Shown: positions 44,572 through 56,130 of the stretch, piece by piece
Layout: each line of letters begins with the position of its first letter
Position numbering within the stretch: position 1 is the stretch's first letter
Assembly (NCBI RefSeq): GCF_002575655.3
Contig: NC_053041.3
Location: forward strand, 371,301,054 to 371,365,053
Reading direction: 5' to 3'
DNA from: Aegilops tauschii subsp. strangulata
Taxonomy: Eukaryota > Streptophyta > Magnoliopsida > Poales > Poaceae
DNA: 64,000 nt
Notes under the pieces: model-generated
Seen by the model: only the letters and a program-made list of their open reading frames with translations
Databases searched by the model: none
What the model was told of the DNA's origin: nothing
Position numbers and translations under genes: made by a program

Positions 44572-45981
44572 TGATACGTCTCCGTCGTATCTAGTTTTCC
44601 AAACACTTTTGCCGTTGTTTTGGACTCTAACTTGCATGATTTGAATGGAACTAACCCGGACTGACGCTGTTTTCAGCAGAATTGCCATGGTGTTATTTAT
44701 GTGCAGAAATAAAAGTTCTCGGAATAACCTAAAACTTCACGGAGATTATTTTTGGAAATAATAAAAAATACTGGCGAAAGAATCAAGGCCAGGGGGCCCA
44801 CACCCTTTCCACGAGGGTGGGGGCGCGCCTGCCCCCCTGGGCGTGCCCCCTGCCTCGTGGGCCCCCTGGTGCTCCACCGACCTCAACTCCAACTCCAAAT
44901 CCATATATTCGTGTTCGGGGAGAAAAAAATCAGAGAGAAAGATTCATCGTGTTTTACGATACGAAGCCGCCGCCAAGCCCTAAACTCTCTCGGGAGGGCT
45001 GATCTGGAGTCCGTTCGGGGCTCCGGAGAGGGGAATCCGTCGCCATCATCATCATCAACCATTCTCCATCACCAATTTCATGATGCTCACCGCCGTGCGT
45101 GAGTAGTTCCATCGTAGGCTTGCTGGACGGTCATGGGTTGGATGAGATTTATCATGTAATCGAGTTAGTTTTGTTAGGGTTTGATCCCTAGTATCCACTA
45201 TGTTCTGAGATTGATGTTGCTATGACTTTGCTATGCTTAATGCTTGTCACTAGGGCCCGAATGCCATGATTTCAGATCTAAACCTATTATGTCTTCATGA
45301 ATATATGTGAGTTCTTGATCCTATCTTGCAAGTCTATAGTCACCTACTATGTGTTATGATCCGGCAACCCCGAAGTGACAATGAACGGGACCACTCCCGG
45401 TGATGACCGTGGTTTGAGGAGTTCATGTATTCACTATGTGTTAATGCTTTGGTCCGGTACTCTAATAAAAGGAGGCCTTAATATCCCTTAGTTTCCACTA
45501 GGACCCCGTTGCCACGGGAGGGTAGGACAAAAGATGTCGTGCAAGTTCTTTTCCATAAGAACGTATGACTATATTCGGAATACATGCATACATTACATTG
45601 ATGAATTGGAGCTAGTTCTGTGTCACCCTATGTTATGATTGTTACATGATGAACCGCATCCGACATAATTCTCCATCAACTATCCAATGCCTACGAGCTT
45701 TTCACATATTGTTCTTCCCTTATTTACTTTTCCGTTGCTACTGTTACAATCACTACAAAACCCAAAAATATTACTTTTGCTACTGTTACCGTTACTTCCA
45801 TACTGCTTTCCTACTAAATACTTTGCTGCAGATATTAAGTTATCCAGGTGTGGTTGAATTGACAACTCAACTGCTAATACTTGAGAATATTCTTTGGCTC
45901 CCCTTGCGTCGAATCAATAAATTTGGGTTGAATACTCTACCCTCGAAAACTATTGCGATCCCCTATACTTGTGGGTTATCA
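44572..45981 (+). repeat. 5' LTR of element D
   Basis: It runs from TGATACGTCTCCGTCGTATC to GTGGGTTATCA (1,410 bp). Paired arms built on CCACGAGGGTGGGGGCGCGC and its near complement lie at about 44808-44862, followed by CATATATTC near 44902 as a weak TATA. Only scattered differences from the 3' LTR are visible. Confidence 0.93.
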
Positions 45982-45992
45982 AGACTATTTTC

Positions 45993-46010
45993 TGGCGCCG
46001 TTGCCGGGGA
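45993..46010 (+). other. Primer-binding site (tRNA-Asp) of D
   Basis: TGGCGCCGTTGCCGGGGA, exact match, 11 bases after the LTR end. Confidence 0.93.
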
Positions 46011-46059
46011 GCATAGCTCTATTCTTTGAGTCACTTGGGATTTATATCTGTTGGTCACT

Positions 46060-48848
46060 ATGAAGAACTTGAAAGACGAGAAAACTAAAATTTATCTCTC
46101 AACTACGAGGGGAGGTAAGGAACTGCCATCTAGCTCTGCACTTAATTCACCTTCTGTTTTGAGTAAGCTTGCGACACCTAAACCTGCTTCTGCTATTAAT
46201 TCTGATATGTCGCATGTTATTGATGATGCCACTTCTACTATGCATGATACTTATGATGAAACTACTTCTATGCTTGATACTACTGTGCCACTTGGTGAAT
46301 TTCTTGATGAACAACTTGCTAGGGCTAGAGAGAATGAAATTATTGAAATTGATAATATTGATGAAAGTGATGATGAAGATTCTCCCCCTAGATATGAATT
46401 GCCTGTTGTGCCTGAGGGCTATGTTATGGATGAAGAAACTGCTAGAGACTTTCTTGCTTGCAATGATAGGAGTGATCTTAAGAAACTATTAGCTAAGCTG
46501 AAACAAAAAACTCTGAATGCTAGAATGAAATATGATCCTGCTTATGCTACTTCACCTATCTTCGTTACTGATAAGGATTATGAATTCTCTGTCGATCCTG
46601 ATATAATTACTTTGGTTGAATCTGATCCTTTCTATGGTTATGAATCTGAAACTGTTGTGGCACATCTTACTAAATTAAATGATATAGCCACCCTGTTCAC
46701 TAATGATGAGAAAACTCGCTACTATTATATCCTTAAGATATTTCCGTTCTCATTAAAGGGTGATGCTAAGATATGGTTTAATTCTCTTGATCCTGGTTGT
46801 GTGTGTAGTCCCCGGGATATGATTTATTACTTCTCTGCTAAATATTTCCCTGCTCATAAGAAACAAGTTGCCTTAAGGGATATATATATAATTTTGTGCA
46901 AATTGAAGAAGAGAGTCTCCCACAAGCTTGGGGGAGGCTTCTCCAATTACTTAATGCTCTGCCTGATCATCCTCTTAAGAAAAATGAAATACTTGATATC
47001 TTTTATAATGGACTAACTGATGCTTCCAGAGACCACCTGGATAGTTGTGCTGGTTCTGTTTTCAGGGAAAGAACACCAGATGAAGTTGAAATTCTATTGA
47101 ATAATATGTTGACTAATGAAAATAATTGGACACTTCCTGAGCCAACTCCTGAGCCTATTCCTAAACCAACTCCGAAGAAAAGGGGTGTTCTATTTCTCAG
47201 TCCTGAAGATATGCAAGAGGAAAAGAAATCTATGAAAGAAAAAGGTATAAAAGCAGAAGATGTTAAGAATTTACCTCCTGTTGAAGAAATACATGGTCTT
47301 AATTCATCACCTATTGAAGAAACACATGGTCTTGATAACCCGACACAGGTAGTAAAGGTAAATTCTCTCTATAGATATGATAAAGCTGAAATCCCTCCTA
47401 CTAAGTTTGCTAGCCATTGTTTGGATGAGTTTGATAACTTTATGGTTAAGCAAGAAGATTTTAATGCTTATTTTGGTAGACAATTAAAACAAAATGCTTA
47501 TATGATTGAACACTTGAGTGATTATATGTCTAGAGTTAAAGGTGAACTTAAACTCATTAGTAAACATGCTTCTATGGTTACCACTCAAGTAGAACAAGTA
47601 CTTAAAGCTCAGAATGATTTGCTCAATGAATTGAATAGTAAGAATAATGATTTTGCTGTTAGAGTGGCTACTGGAACTTGTAAAATGACTCAAGAACCTT
47701 TGTATCCTGAAGGCCATCCTAAGAGAATTGAACAGGATTCTCAGAGAAATAATATTGATGCACCTAGTCCTTCTAAAAAGAAGAAAAAGAAAAATGATAG
47801 GACTTTGCATGCTTCTGGTGAACCTGTTGTAGACACACCTAAGAATCCTAATGATATTTCTATCTCTGATGCTGAAACACAATCTGGTAATGAACATGAA
47901 CCTAGTGATAATGTTAATGATGATGTTCATGTTGATACTCAACCTAGCAATGACAATGATGTAGAAATTGAACCTGCCGTTGATCTTGATAACCCACAAT
48001 CAAAGAATCAACGTTATGATAAGAGAGACTTTGTTGCTAGGAAGCACGGTAAAGAAAGAGAGCCATGGGTTCAGAAACCCATGCCCTTTCCTCCTAAACC
48101 ATCCAAGAAAAAGGATGATGAGGATTTTGAGCGCTTTGCTGAAATGATTAGACCTATCTTCTTGCGTATGCGTTTGACTGATATGCTCAAAATGAATCCT
48201 TATGCTAAGTATATGAAAGAAATTGTTACTAATAAAAGAAAGATACCGGAAGCTGAAATTTCCGCCATGCTTGCTAATTATACTTTTAAGGGTGGAATAC
48301 CTAAGAAACTTGGAGATCCAGGAGTACCCACTATACCATGCTCCATTAAAAGAAACTATGTTAGAACTGCTTTATGTGATCTTGGAGCCGGTGTTAGTGT
48401 TATGCCTCTCTCTTTATATCGTAGACTTGATTTGAATAAGTTGACACCTACTGAATTATCTTTGCAAATGGCCGATAAATCAACTGCTATACCTGTCGGT
48501 ATTTGTGAGGATGTGCCTGTTGTGGTTGCAAATGTTACTATTTTAACGGACTTTGTTATTCTTGATATTCCCGAGGACGATAGCATGTCTATTATTCTTG
48601 GAAGACCCTTTTTGAATACTGCAGGGGCTGTTATTGATTGCAACAAAGGCAATGTCACTTTTCATGTTAATGGTAATGAGCATACGATACACTTTCCGAG
48701 GAAACAACCTCAAGTCCATAGTATCAATTCTATTGGAAAAATTCCATCGATTATTTTTGGAGGTTTTGAATTTCCTCTTCCTACTGTCAAAAAGAAATAT
48801 GATATTCTTATTATTGGGGATGTGCATATCCCCGTTGAGGTAACATAG
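46060..48848 (+). pseudogene. gag-pro: gag-protease polyprotein of element D (one frameshift)
   Basis: ATG at 46060 starts MKNLKDEKTKIYLSTTRGGK. An acidic N-terminal part (about residues 80-130, with D-E-S-D-D-E-D) is followed by the retrotransposon gag domain: F-P-F-S-L-K-G-D-A-K-I-W-F near 46745, then A-W-G-R-L-L-Q-L-L near 46930 and F-Y-N-G-L near 47010. A surplus dinucleotide in an ATATAT run near 46880-46893 shifts the frame once, and otherwise both frames are open to 48848. After a Pro-rich linker (near 47140-47180) and a Lys-rich stretch (near 47780), the retropepsin site C-D-L-G-A-G lies at 48375-48392, with L-G-R-P-F-L-N near 48600. No zinc knuckle was noticed. It would form particles and process them. 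Confidence 0.87.
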
Positions 48849-48999
48849 TGTTATTCGAAAGTTCTCTGGTTCCATGTTATTCAGAATGAGTTTGTTAACA
48901 AGACCTGATCAACCTTGTTAGTGGATTCCTTTTGATGAGCATGAGATGGATGAAGTTAGAAAGCACAACTCTCTGTACCCTCCTTTTACTTTCTGTTAT

Positions 49000-49260
49000 T
49001 TAGAATAAATAAAGCAAAAATAGTATTTATGTCTGTTTTCTAAATTATCCGTGCAATATAAAAATCCCCAAAAATAAAAGTTCTCCAAATGACCTGAAAT
49101 TGAAATATGATTTTTTTGGAATATTTGAGAATATCTGGCACTGAGAACACAGCAGGGGGAGCAAGCACCTGGCCACGAGGGTCCAGGGAGCGCCCCCTGC
49201 CTCGTGGGCCCACGGTGGCTCCCCTCCACTTATTCCAGCCACCACACACTTCTTCTTCCT
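49000..49260 (+). promoter_or_regulatory. U3-like module inside element D
   Basis: AAATAAAAGTTCTCCAAATG at 49073 and the bases that follow (GACCTGAAA, TTTTTTTGGAATATTTGAGA) align with the U3 of this element's own LTRs (44705-44770 and 52885-52950). Paired arms CCACGAGGGTCCAGGGAGCG against CGCCCCCTGCCTCGTGG follow at 49175-49210. No clear TATA box follows. It lies between the protease stop and the ATHILA-type ORF, so it may act as an internal promoter. It could also be a relic of recombination with an LTR. Confidence 0.5.
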
Positions 49261-49373
49261 CCCAAAAAAGTCACCAACCAGCTCAAGCACGAGTTCTAGC
49301 CCATTTTGCTGCGATTTTCGATCTCCTTGCTCAAAGCACCTCTCACAAAACTGCTTTGGGGGATTGTTCCTTG

Positions 49374-49604
49374 GTATGTGACTCCTCCATTGGTCTAATT
49401 AGTTTTTGTTCTAGTGCTTTATTCATTGCAAATTTGTGCTGCCTAGGTGACCATGTTCTTGAGCTTGCATGTCAAATTTATATGGTTCCAAGTAGTTCTA
49501 ATGCATGATATAGTCTCTAGGCACTTGTAGGAGTAGTTTCTATCAATTTTGTTGAGCTTGGTTCACTTTTATTTGAAGTTACTAAAAATTTCAGAAATTT
49601 TCAG
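49374..49604 (+). other. Candidate 5' UTR intron before the ATHILA-type ORF
   Basis: CCTTG|GTATGT at 49374 is a good plant 5' splice site and TTTTCAG (ending 49604, with an alternative CAG ending 49594) a good acceptor. The segment between is T-rich, as plant introns are, and the ORF's ATG follows at 49608. Splicing is inferred only from sequence. Confidence 0.4.
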
Positions 49605-49607
49605 AAA

Positions 49608-50629
49608 ATGATGAAGAGATTTTTGAGGGGCTCTTCGAGCCGAAGCTCGAAGGATAAGAAAAGTGAAGAAGCGAGAGGCCCAAATATAACCTGCCTCGCA
49701 CCGCGGAGGTTCGGCCGTGTGAATGGCCTTGCGATGATTTCTTGAGAGCGGCCGGGATTTATGATGATTTTTATGAGTTGGCTGAGAATGCAGGCCTCAC
49801 CGACTTCCTCCGCGACAAACGCGAACATTATCTCTTACTCACCAATACCTTTGTGCAAAATTTTTGTTTCCATTCTAGGAGGTCACCTCCTATGGTGGAT
49901 TTCTATTTATATGATGAGTATAAGGAGATGACCCTTCGTGAATTCTGTGAGGTTTGCAAGTTACCTTTTCCGGGTTTCATAGAAGAACCACATAGTAACG
50001 ATGTGGAGGGGTTTATTGATACAATTGTTGCAGGGGAAACGAGGAAGGTTTCCGACGCACGAATCACTAGCATACATTTTCCTGTTCTACGTTATTTTGC
50101 TATATTTGCTAGTAGATGCTTAATTGGTCGCGGAAACTGTGGAAACCGGAGTGTCCCTGATATTATTATTTTGTGCCATGCCTTATTTCGTGATGATACA
50201 TTTAGTATCGGCGCTATTGTTGCAAAGCGGTTAAATCTTAACCGTACTAAGGTCCCCATCTTGGTAGGCATCTTCGCCACACGCCTCGCTGCATACTATA
50301 ACATACCTATTAGGCACTATGAGAAAGAAGAAAAATTGCCGCCTACTGTTTATTTAGATTATAAGAGTATGGTAGCACATGATTTTATTGTTAAGAATAG
50401 GGAAAGGGCGCTTAAATACAAATTGTTATTTGGTATAAATCACCCTGAGACTATTACCTTGCCTGCTCCTTCCTTGTTTGATTTATCTGCAGGCCAGTAT
50501 CTCGTTCCGCTAGCGACCATCCAAGCGTACCGGAACCCTACATCAGCCACAGAGCCAGAGCCGGAACCACAATTTGATCCTCCACGACAGTCTAATTACC
50601 AGTGGGATCCGGAGGCGATTGCCAACTAG
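49608..50629 (+). pseudogene. ATHILA ORF-1-like protein of element D (one frameshift)
   Basis: Tandem ATGs at 49608 and 49611 start MMKRFLRGSS with a basic Ser/Arg/Lys-rich head. A frameshift near 49710 leads into the main open frame (to 50629) with E-W-P-C-D-D-F, then G-I-Y-D-D-F, F-H-S-R-R-S-P-P-M-V, L-R-E-F-C-E-V-C-K-L-P, Y-F-A-I-F-A-S-R-C-L-I-G-R-G-N and L-P-P-T-V-Y-L-D-Y. This is the pattern of the plant ATHILA ORF-1 family, about 330 residues here. Its molecular role is unknown. There is no signal peptide or clear membrane segment. Past the stop, similar sequence continues (Y-D-P-N-Y-N-Y-V-Y-P-P) to about 50705. Confidence 0.65.
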
Positions 50630-52734
50630 TGGCAATCCGAGGCTTCTTCACAGTACGACCCCAATTATAACTACGTTTATCCGCCAGGCCAGCCGTGGCC
50701 ATAGACCAACTTAGGCCAAAAGCCTAAGCGTGGGGGGTACGTATTTCTCACCGACATTACATTCATGTTCACACACTTATTGCTAGTTGTCGGTGCTCAT
50801 ACTTTTTCACTGTAATATCCATGCTAGTTTATTTTCCTTTTTTATGCTTTCTTCTTGTGTCTTTGAAAAATCTTAAGAAAAACAAAAAAATTAGTAATAG
50901 CTTATAGCTAGTTTATTTTCTTGCTGTAGTAATAATAATTAAAGAAAACAAAAAAAGAATATTTCCTGTTCTTCTTTTGCTTATTGGGAGCTTTCCCGTG
51001 TAAATAGTTTTATTTCTTTTCTTTTCTTTGGGGGTCGATAGGAGAAGACCATAATTAAATTGTTGAAGTGGCTCTTATATGCATTATTGTTGATTTAACC
51101 AACAGCCCATATTGCCTTGTCTTCTCCTGTTTATTGAATGCTTGCAGATTCCAGCTTAGTCCAATGCACGTGCACTATTATTATTATTCACATCATTTGG
51201 TCATGCAAGTGAAAGGCAATTATGATGATATATGATGGATTGATTGAGATGAGAGAAGCTGGTATGAACTCGACCTCTCTTGTTTTTGTAAATATGATTA
51301 GTTCATCGTTCCTGATTCAGCCTATAATGAATAAACATGTTTGCAATGACAATTAGAGATTATAGTTGCTTATGCCATGGTTAATTAGCTAGGAGTTTAT
51401 AATGGTTTACCTTGCATGCCAACATGCTATTAAAATGGTTGTGATGTGGTATAATAGGGTGGTATCCTCCTTTGAATGATTCAAGTGACTTGACTTGGCA
51501 CATGTTCACACATGTAGTTGAAACAAAATCAACATAGCCTTCACGATATTTATGTTCATGGTGGATTATATCCTACTCATGCTTGCACTCAATGTTCATT
51601 AATTTTAATGCATGTTCATGACTGTTGTCGCTCTCTAGTTGGTCTCTTCCCAGTCTTCTGCTAGCCTTCACTTGTACTAAGCGGGAATACTGCTTGTGCA
51701 TCCAATTCCTTAAACCCCAAAGTTATGCCATATGAGTCCACTATACCTTCCTATATGTGGTATCTACCTGCCGTTCCAAGTAAATTTGTATGTGCCAAAC
51801 TCTAAACCTTCAAATGAAATTCTGTTTTGTATGCTCGAATAGCTCATGTATCAACTAGGGTTGTCTGTATCTTCCATGCTAGGCGGGTTATTCTCAAGAG
51901 GAGTGGACTCCGCTCCTCACTCACGAGAAAATGGCTGGTCACCGGGATGCCCAGTCCCATGCTTTATGCAAATCAAATCAAAATAATTGCAAACAAAACT
52001 CCCCCGGGACTGTTGTTAGTTGGAGGCACTCGTTGTTTTGAGCAAGCCATGGATTGATACTTGTTGTGGAGGGGGAGTATAAACTTTACCATTCTGTTTG
52101 GGAACCGCCTATAATGTGTGTAGCATGGAAGATATTGCCATCTCTTGGTTGTTATGTTGACAATGAAAGTATGCCGCTCAAAATATTATTTATCTCTATT
52201 TCAAAATCGAGCTGTGGCACCTCTACAAATCCCTGCTTCCCTCTGCGAAGGGCTTGTCTATTTACTTTTATGTTGAGTCATCACCCTCTTATTAAAAATC
52301 ACCAGCTGGAGAGCACCGCTATCATTTGCATCCATTACTATTAATTTATATTGGGGACGACTATGACTGGATCTCTTTTACCATGAATTACAATGTTTAG
52401 TCAGTCCTTGATCTTTAAAGGTGCTCTGCATTTATGTTTTGCGGTCTCAGAAAGGGCTAGCGAGATACCATCTTGTTATATCATATTATGATTGTTTTGA
52501 GAAACTGTTATCATCCGAGATTTATTATTATTGCTCGCTAGTTGATTATGCCATTGATATGAGTAAACATGAGACCTAAGAGTTATTGTGAATATGGTTA
52601 GTTCATAATCTTTGCTGAAAACTTGAATGCTAGCTTTACATATTTACAACAACAAGAGCAAATAGAGTTTGTAAAAGTTTTTCTTTATTACTTTCAGTTT
52701 ATCAACTGAATTGCTTGAGGACAAGCAAAGGTTT
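50630..52734 (+). other. 3' untranslated region of element D
   Basis: Noncoding. The segment 51633-52330 aligns with 35281-35990 of W1 and, in shorter blocks, with A, C and E. Landmarks are CTAAGCGGGAATACTGCTTG near 51678 and CCTGCTTCCCTCTGCGAAGG near 52231. It ends GAGGACAAGCAAAGG before the polypurine tract. Confidence 0.8.
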
Positions 52735-52748
52735 AAGCTTGGGGGAGT
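52735..52748 (+). other. Polypurine tract of D
   Basis: AAGCTTGGGGGAGT, identical to those of A and C, directly before the 3' LTR. Confidence 0.88.
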
Positions 52749-54148
52749 TGATACGTCTCCGTCGTATCTACTTTTCCAAACACTTTTGCCCTTGTTTTGG
52801 ACTCTAACTTGCATGATTTGAATGGAACTAACCCGGACTGACGCTGTTTTCAGCAGAATTGCCATGGTGTTATTTATGTGCAGAAACAAAAGTTCTCAGA
52901 ATGACCTGAAAGTTCACGGAGATTATTTTTGGAAATAATAAAAAATACTGGCGAAAGAATCAAGGCCAAGGGTCCCACACCCTTTCCACGAGGGTGGGGG
53001 GGGCGCGCCTGCCCCCTGGGCGTGCCCCCTGCCTCGTGGGCCCCTTGGTGCTCCTCCGACCTCAACTCCAACTCCATATATTCGTGTTCGGGGAGAAAAA
53101 AATATCAGAGAGAAAGATTCATCGCGTTTTACGATACGAAGCCGCCGCCAAGCCCTAAACTCTCTCGGGAGGGCTGATCTGGAGTCCGTTCAGGACTCCG
53201 GAGAGGGGAATCCCTCGCATCATCATTATCAACCATCCTCCATCACCAATTTCATGATGCTCACCGCCGTGCGTGAGTAATTCCGTCGTAGGCTTGCTGG
53301 ACGGTGATGGGTTGGATGGATTTATCATGTAATCGAGTTAGTTTTGTTAGGGTTTGATCCCTAGTATCCACTATGTTCTGAGATTGATGTTGCTATGACT
53401 TTGCTATGCTTAATGCTTGTCACTAGGGCCCGAGTGCCATGATTTCAGATATGAACCTATTATGTTTTCATGAATATATGTGAGTTCTTGATCCTATCTT
53501 GCAAGTCTATAGTCACCTACTATGTGTTATGATCCGGCAACCCCGAAGTGACAATAATCGGGACCACTCCCGGTGATGACCGTGGTTTGAGGAGTTCATG
53601 TATTCACTATGTGTTAATTCTTTGGTCTGGTACTCTATTAAAAGGAGGCCTTAATATCCCTTAGTTTCCACTAGGACCCCGCTACCACGGGAGGGTAGGA
53701 CAAAAGATGTCACGCAAGTTCTTTTCCATAAGCACGTATGACTATATTCGGAATACATACCTACATTACATTGATGAATTGGAGCTAGTTCTGTGTCACC
53801 CTATGTTATGATTGTTACATGACGAACCGCATCCGGCATAATTCTCCATCACCTATCCAATGCCTACGAGCTTTTCACATATTGTTCTTCGCTTATTTAC
53901 TTTTCCGTTGCTACTGTTACAATCACTACAAAACCCAAAAATATTACTTTTGCTACCGTTATTTCCATACTAGTTTGCTACTAAATACTTTGCTGCAGAT
54001 ATTAAGTTATCCAGGTGTGGTTGAATTGACAACTCAACTGCTAATACTTGAGAATATTCTTTAGCTCCCCTTGTGTCGAATCGATAATTTTGGGTTGAAT
54101 ACTCTACCCTCGAAAACTATTGCAATCCCCTATACTTGTGGGTTATCA
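52749..54148 (+). repeat. 3' LTR of element D
   Basis: 1,400 bp from TGATACGTCTCCGTCGTATC to GTGGGTTATCA, followed by GCTAA (54149-54153). It differs from the 5' LTR by scattered substitutions and a few short indels, for example the extra G run near 52997 and the loss of TACTGTTACC-type bases near 53955. Confidence 0.93.
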
Positions 54149-55260
54149 GCTAATACTGAAAAAGAATTCCTAGCTGTGGTGTTTGCTTGTGATAAATTTA
54201 GATCTTATATTGTTGATTCAAAATTAATTGTTCACACCGATCATGCTGCTATTAAATATCTTATAGAAAAGAAAGATGCTAAACCTAGACTTATTCGATG
54301 GGTTCTCTTGCTACAACAATTTGATTTATGTATCACTTATAGAAAAGGAGTTGAGAACCCCGTAGCTGATAACTTGTTTAGGCTTGAAAATGTGCTTGAT
54401 GACCAACTACCTATTGATGATAGTTTTCCTGATAAGCAGTTAGCTGCAATAAATGTTTCTCATAACACTCCTTGGTATGCTGACTATGCTAATTACATTG
54501 TTGCTAAATATTTGTCGCCTAGCTTTACATACCAACAAAAGAAAAAAAAATTCTTCTATGATTTAAGACATTACTTTTGGGATGACCCACATCTTTATAA
54601 AGAAGGAGTAGATGGTATTATTAGACGTTGTGTACCTGAGCATGAACAGAGACAAATCCTACGGAAATGTCACTCTGAAGCTTATGGAGGGCATCATGCT
54701 GGAGACAAAACTGCTCACAAGGTATTGCAATCTGGGTTCCATTGGCCTACTCTCTTCAAGGATGCCCGTAAGTTCGTCTTATCTTGTGATGAATGTCAAA
54801 GAATAGGTAATACCGGTAAGCGTCAAGAAATGCCAATGAATTATTCACTTGCTGTTGAACCATTTGATGTTTGGGGATTTGATTACGTGGGACCTTTTCC
54901 TTCCTCTAATGGGTACACACATGTTTTGGTTGCTGTTGATTATGTTACTAAATGGGTAGAAGCTATTCCAACGAGTAGTGTTGATCACAACACCTATATT
55001 AAAATGCTTAAGGAAGTTTTCAAGGTTTGGAGTCCCTAGATATTTAATGACTGATGGTGGTTCACACTTTATTCATGGTGCTTTCCATAAAAATGCTTGC
55101 CAAGTATGATGTTGACCATAGAATTGCATCACCTTATCATCCTCAGTCTAGTGGTCAAGTTGGACTTAGCAATAGAGAAATAGAATTAATTTTGCAAAAG
55201 ACTGTCAAGTCCCGAAAGAATTGGTCTAAGAAATTAGATGATGCACTTTGGGCTTCCTAT
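54149..55260 (+). pseudogene. pol: RNase H (right part) and integrase of element C
   Basis: The frame resumes after D with [11 protein letters not shown] and is open to 55039. It includes T-D-H-A-A-I-K, the end block N-P-V-A-D-N-L-F-R, the zinc-binding region (H-H-A-G-D-K, C-D-E-C-Q near 54785) and the first integrase Asp in [10 protein letters not shown] deletion of five bases near 55019 shifts the frame before T-D-G-G-S-H. The catalytic Glu codon of A is GGA (Gly) here, at 55162-55164, within [10 protein letters not shown] further deletion near 55255 removes the segment A-Y-K-N-P. Confidence 0.86.
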
Positions 55261-55777
55261 GGGTATGTATCCTTATAAAATGGTTTATGGAAAAGCTTGT
55301 CATTTGCCTCTTGAGTTAGAACATAAAGCATATTGGGCAATCATAGAACTCAACTATGATTTCAAACTTCCCGGTGAAAAGAGGTTATTCGATATTAGCT
55401 CATTAGATGAATGGAGAACCCAAGCTTATGAAAATGCCAAGCTATTTAAGGAAAATGTTAAAAGATGGCATGATAAAAGAATTCAAAAGCGTGAGTTTGA
55501 AGTTGGAGAATATGTTCTTGTGTACAACTCTCGTTTTAGATTCTTTGCAGGAAAACTCCTCTCCAAATGGGAAGGACCCTATGTTATCGAGGAGGTTTAT
55601 CGGTCTAAAGCTATCAAAATAAATAATGCCGAAGGCACTAACCCGAAGGTTGTTAATGGGCAACGAATAAAACATTATATCTCAAGTACGCCCATTAATG
55701 TTGAAAATAATATTATCCAAACTTTGACACCGGAAGAACACATAAAAGAGTCCTTCCAGAACACTCCAGAATTATGA
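55261..55777 (+). pseudogene. pol: C-terminal end of pol, element C (open)
   Basis: An open frame (55238-55777) continues from integrase through D-E-W-R-T-Q-A-Y-E-N-A-K, W-H-D-K-R-I, V-Y-N-S-R-F-R-F-F-A-G-K-L and K-W-E-G-P-Y-V-I-E-E-V-Y, ending with TGA at 55775-55777. The last block is the usual end of gypsy integrases without a chromodomain. It is intact here and broken in A. Confidence 0.8.
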
Positions 55778-55791
55778 AAAAAGGAGGTACA

Positions 55792-56111
55792 TGATACGGT
55801 AAGTAAACGGACTCCGAAAAATCCGCAAACATATTTTTTGTCAGTTTTGGAATATAATTTTTTTTTGGAAAATAAGAAACAACCGGGAAAGTGACCCTGG
55901 TGGGGACAAGACCCCAGGGCGCGTCTGGCTTGGCAGGCGCGCCTAGGTGGGTTGTGCCCGCCTCGGGTACCTTCCGGACTCCGTTTTTCTACTGTTTGCT
56001 TGTTTCCCAAGATAAAAAAATCTTTATATACCCCCCCCCCCCCCCCGAACCTATTGATCACCGTATCGTGGAGAAATCTTCTATCATCTTTTCCTTGCTG
56101 TTTTCTGACAG
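55792..56111 (+). promoter_or_regulatory. U3-like module (hairpin, TATA) with intron-like ends, element C
   Basis: It starts TGATACGGTAAGTAAACGG, then AAACGGACTCCGAAAAATCC, paired arms around GACCCTGGTGGGGACAAG and GTGGGTTGTGCCCGCC (about 55895-55965), TTTATATA at 56023-56030 and a run of C residues (about 16, 56031-56046). A pyrimidine tract and CAG end it at 56111. It corresponds element by element to 17691-17983 in A, although the downstream ORF is poorly conserved. Confidence 0.55.
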
Positions 56112-56130
56112 ATTCAGCTAGGCTAGCATC

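Larger units (their letters stand above)
44572..54148 (+). mobile_element. Element D: complete non-autonomous LTR retrotransposon
   Basis: It has two LTRs (44572-45981 and 52749-54148), GCTAC on the left and GCTAA on the right as 5-bp target duplications with one change, an exact tRNA-Asp primer site and a polypurine tract, 9,577 bp in all. It encodes gag with protease and a separate ATHILA-type ORF but no RT, RNase H or integrase. It shares primer site, polypurine tract and pre-polypurine region with A and C, so proteins of an A/C-type element could mobilise it (inference). Confidence 0.92.

Noticed and set aside
47484..47999. 171-codon antisense open frame in element D
   Set aside because: It is the shadow of the gag-protease coding strand, with no motifs.
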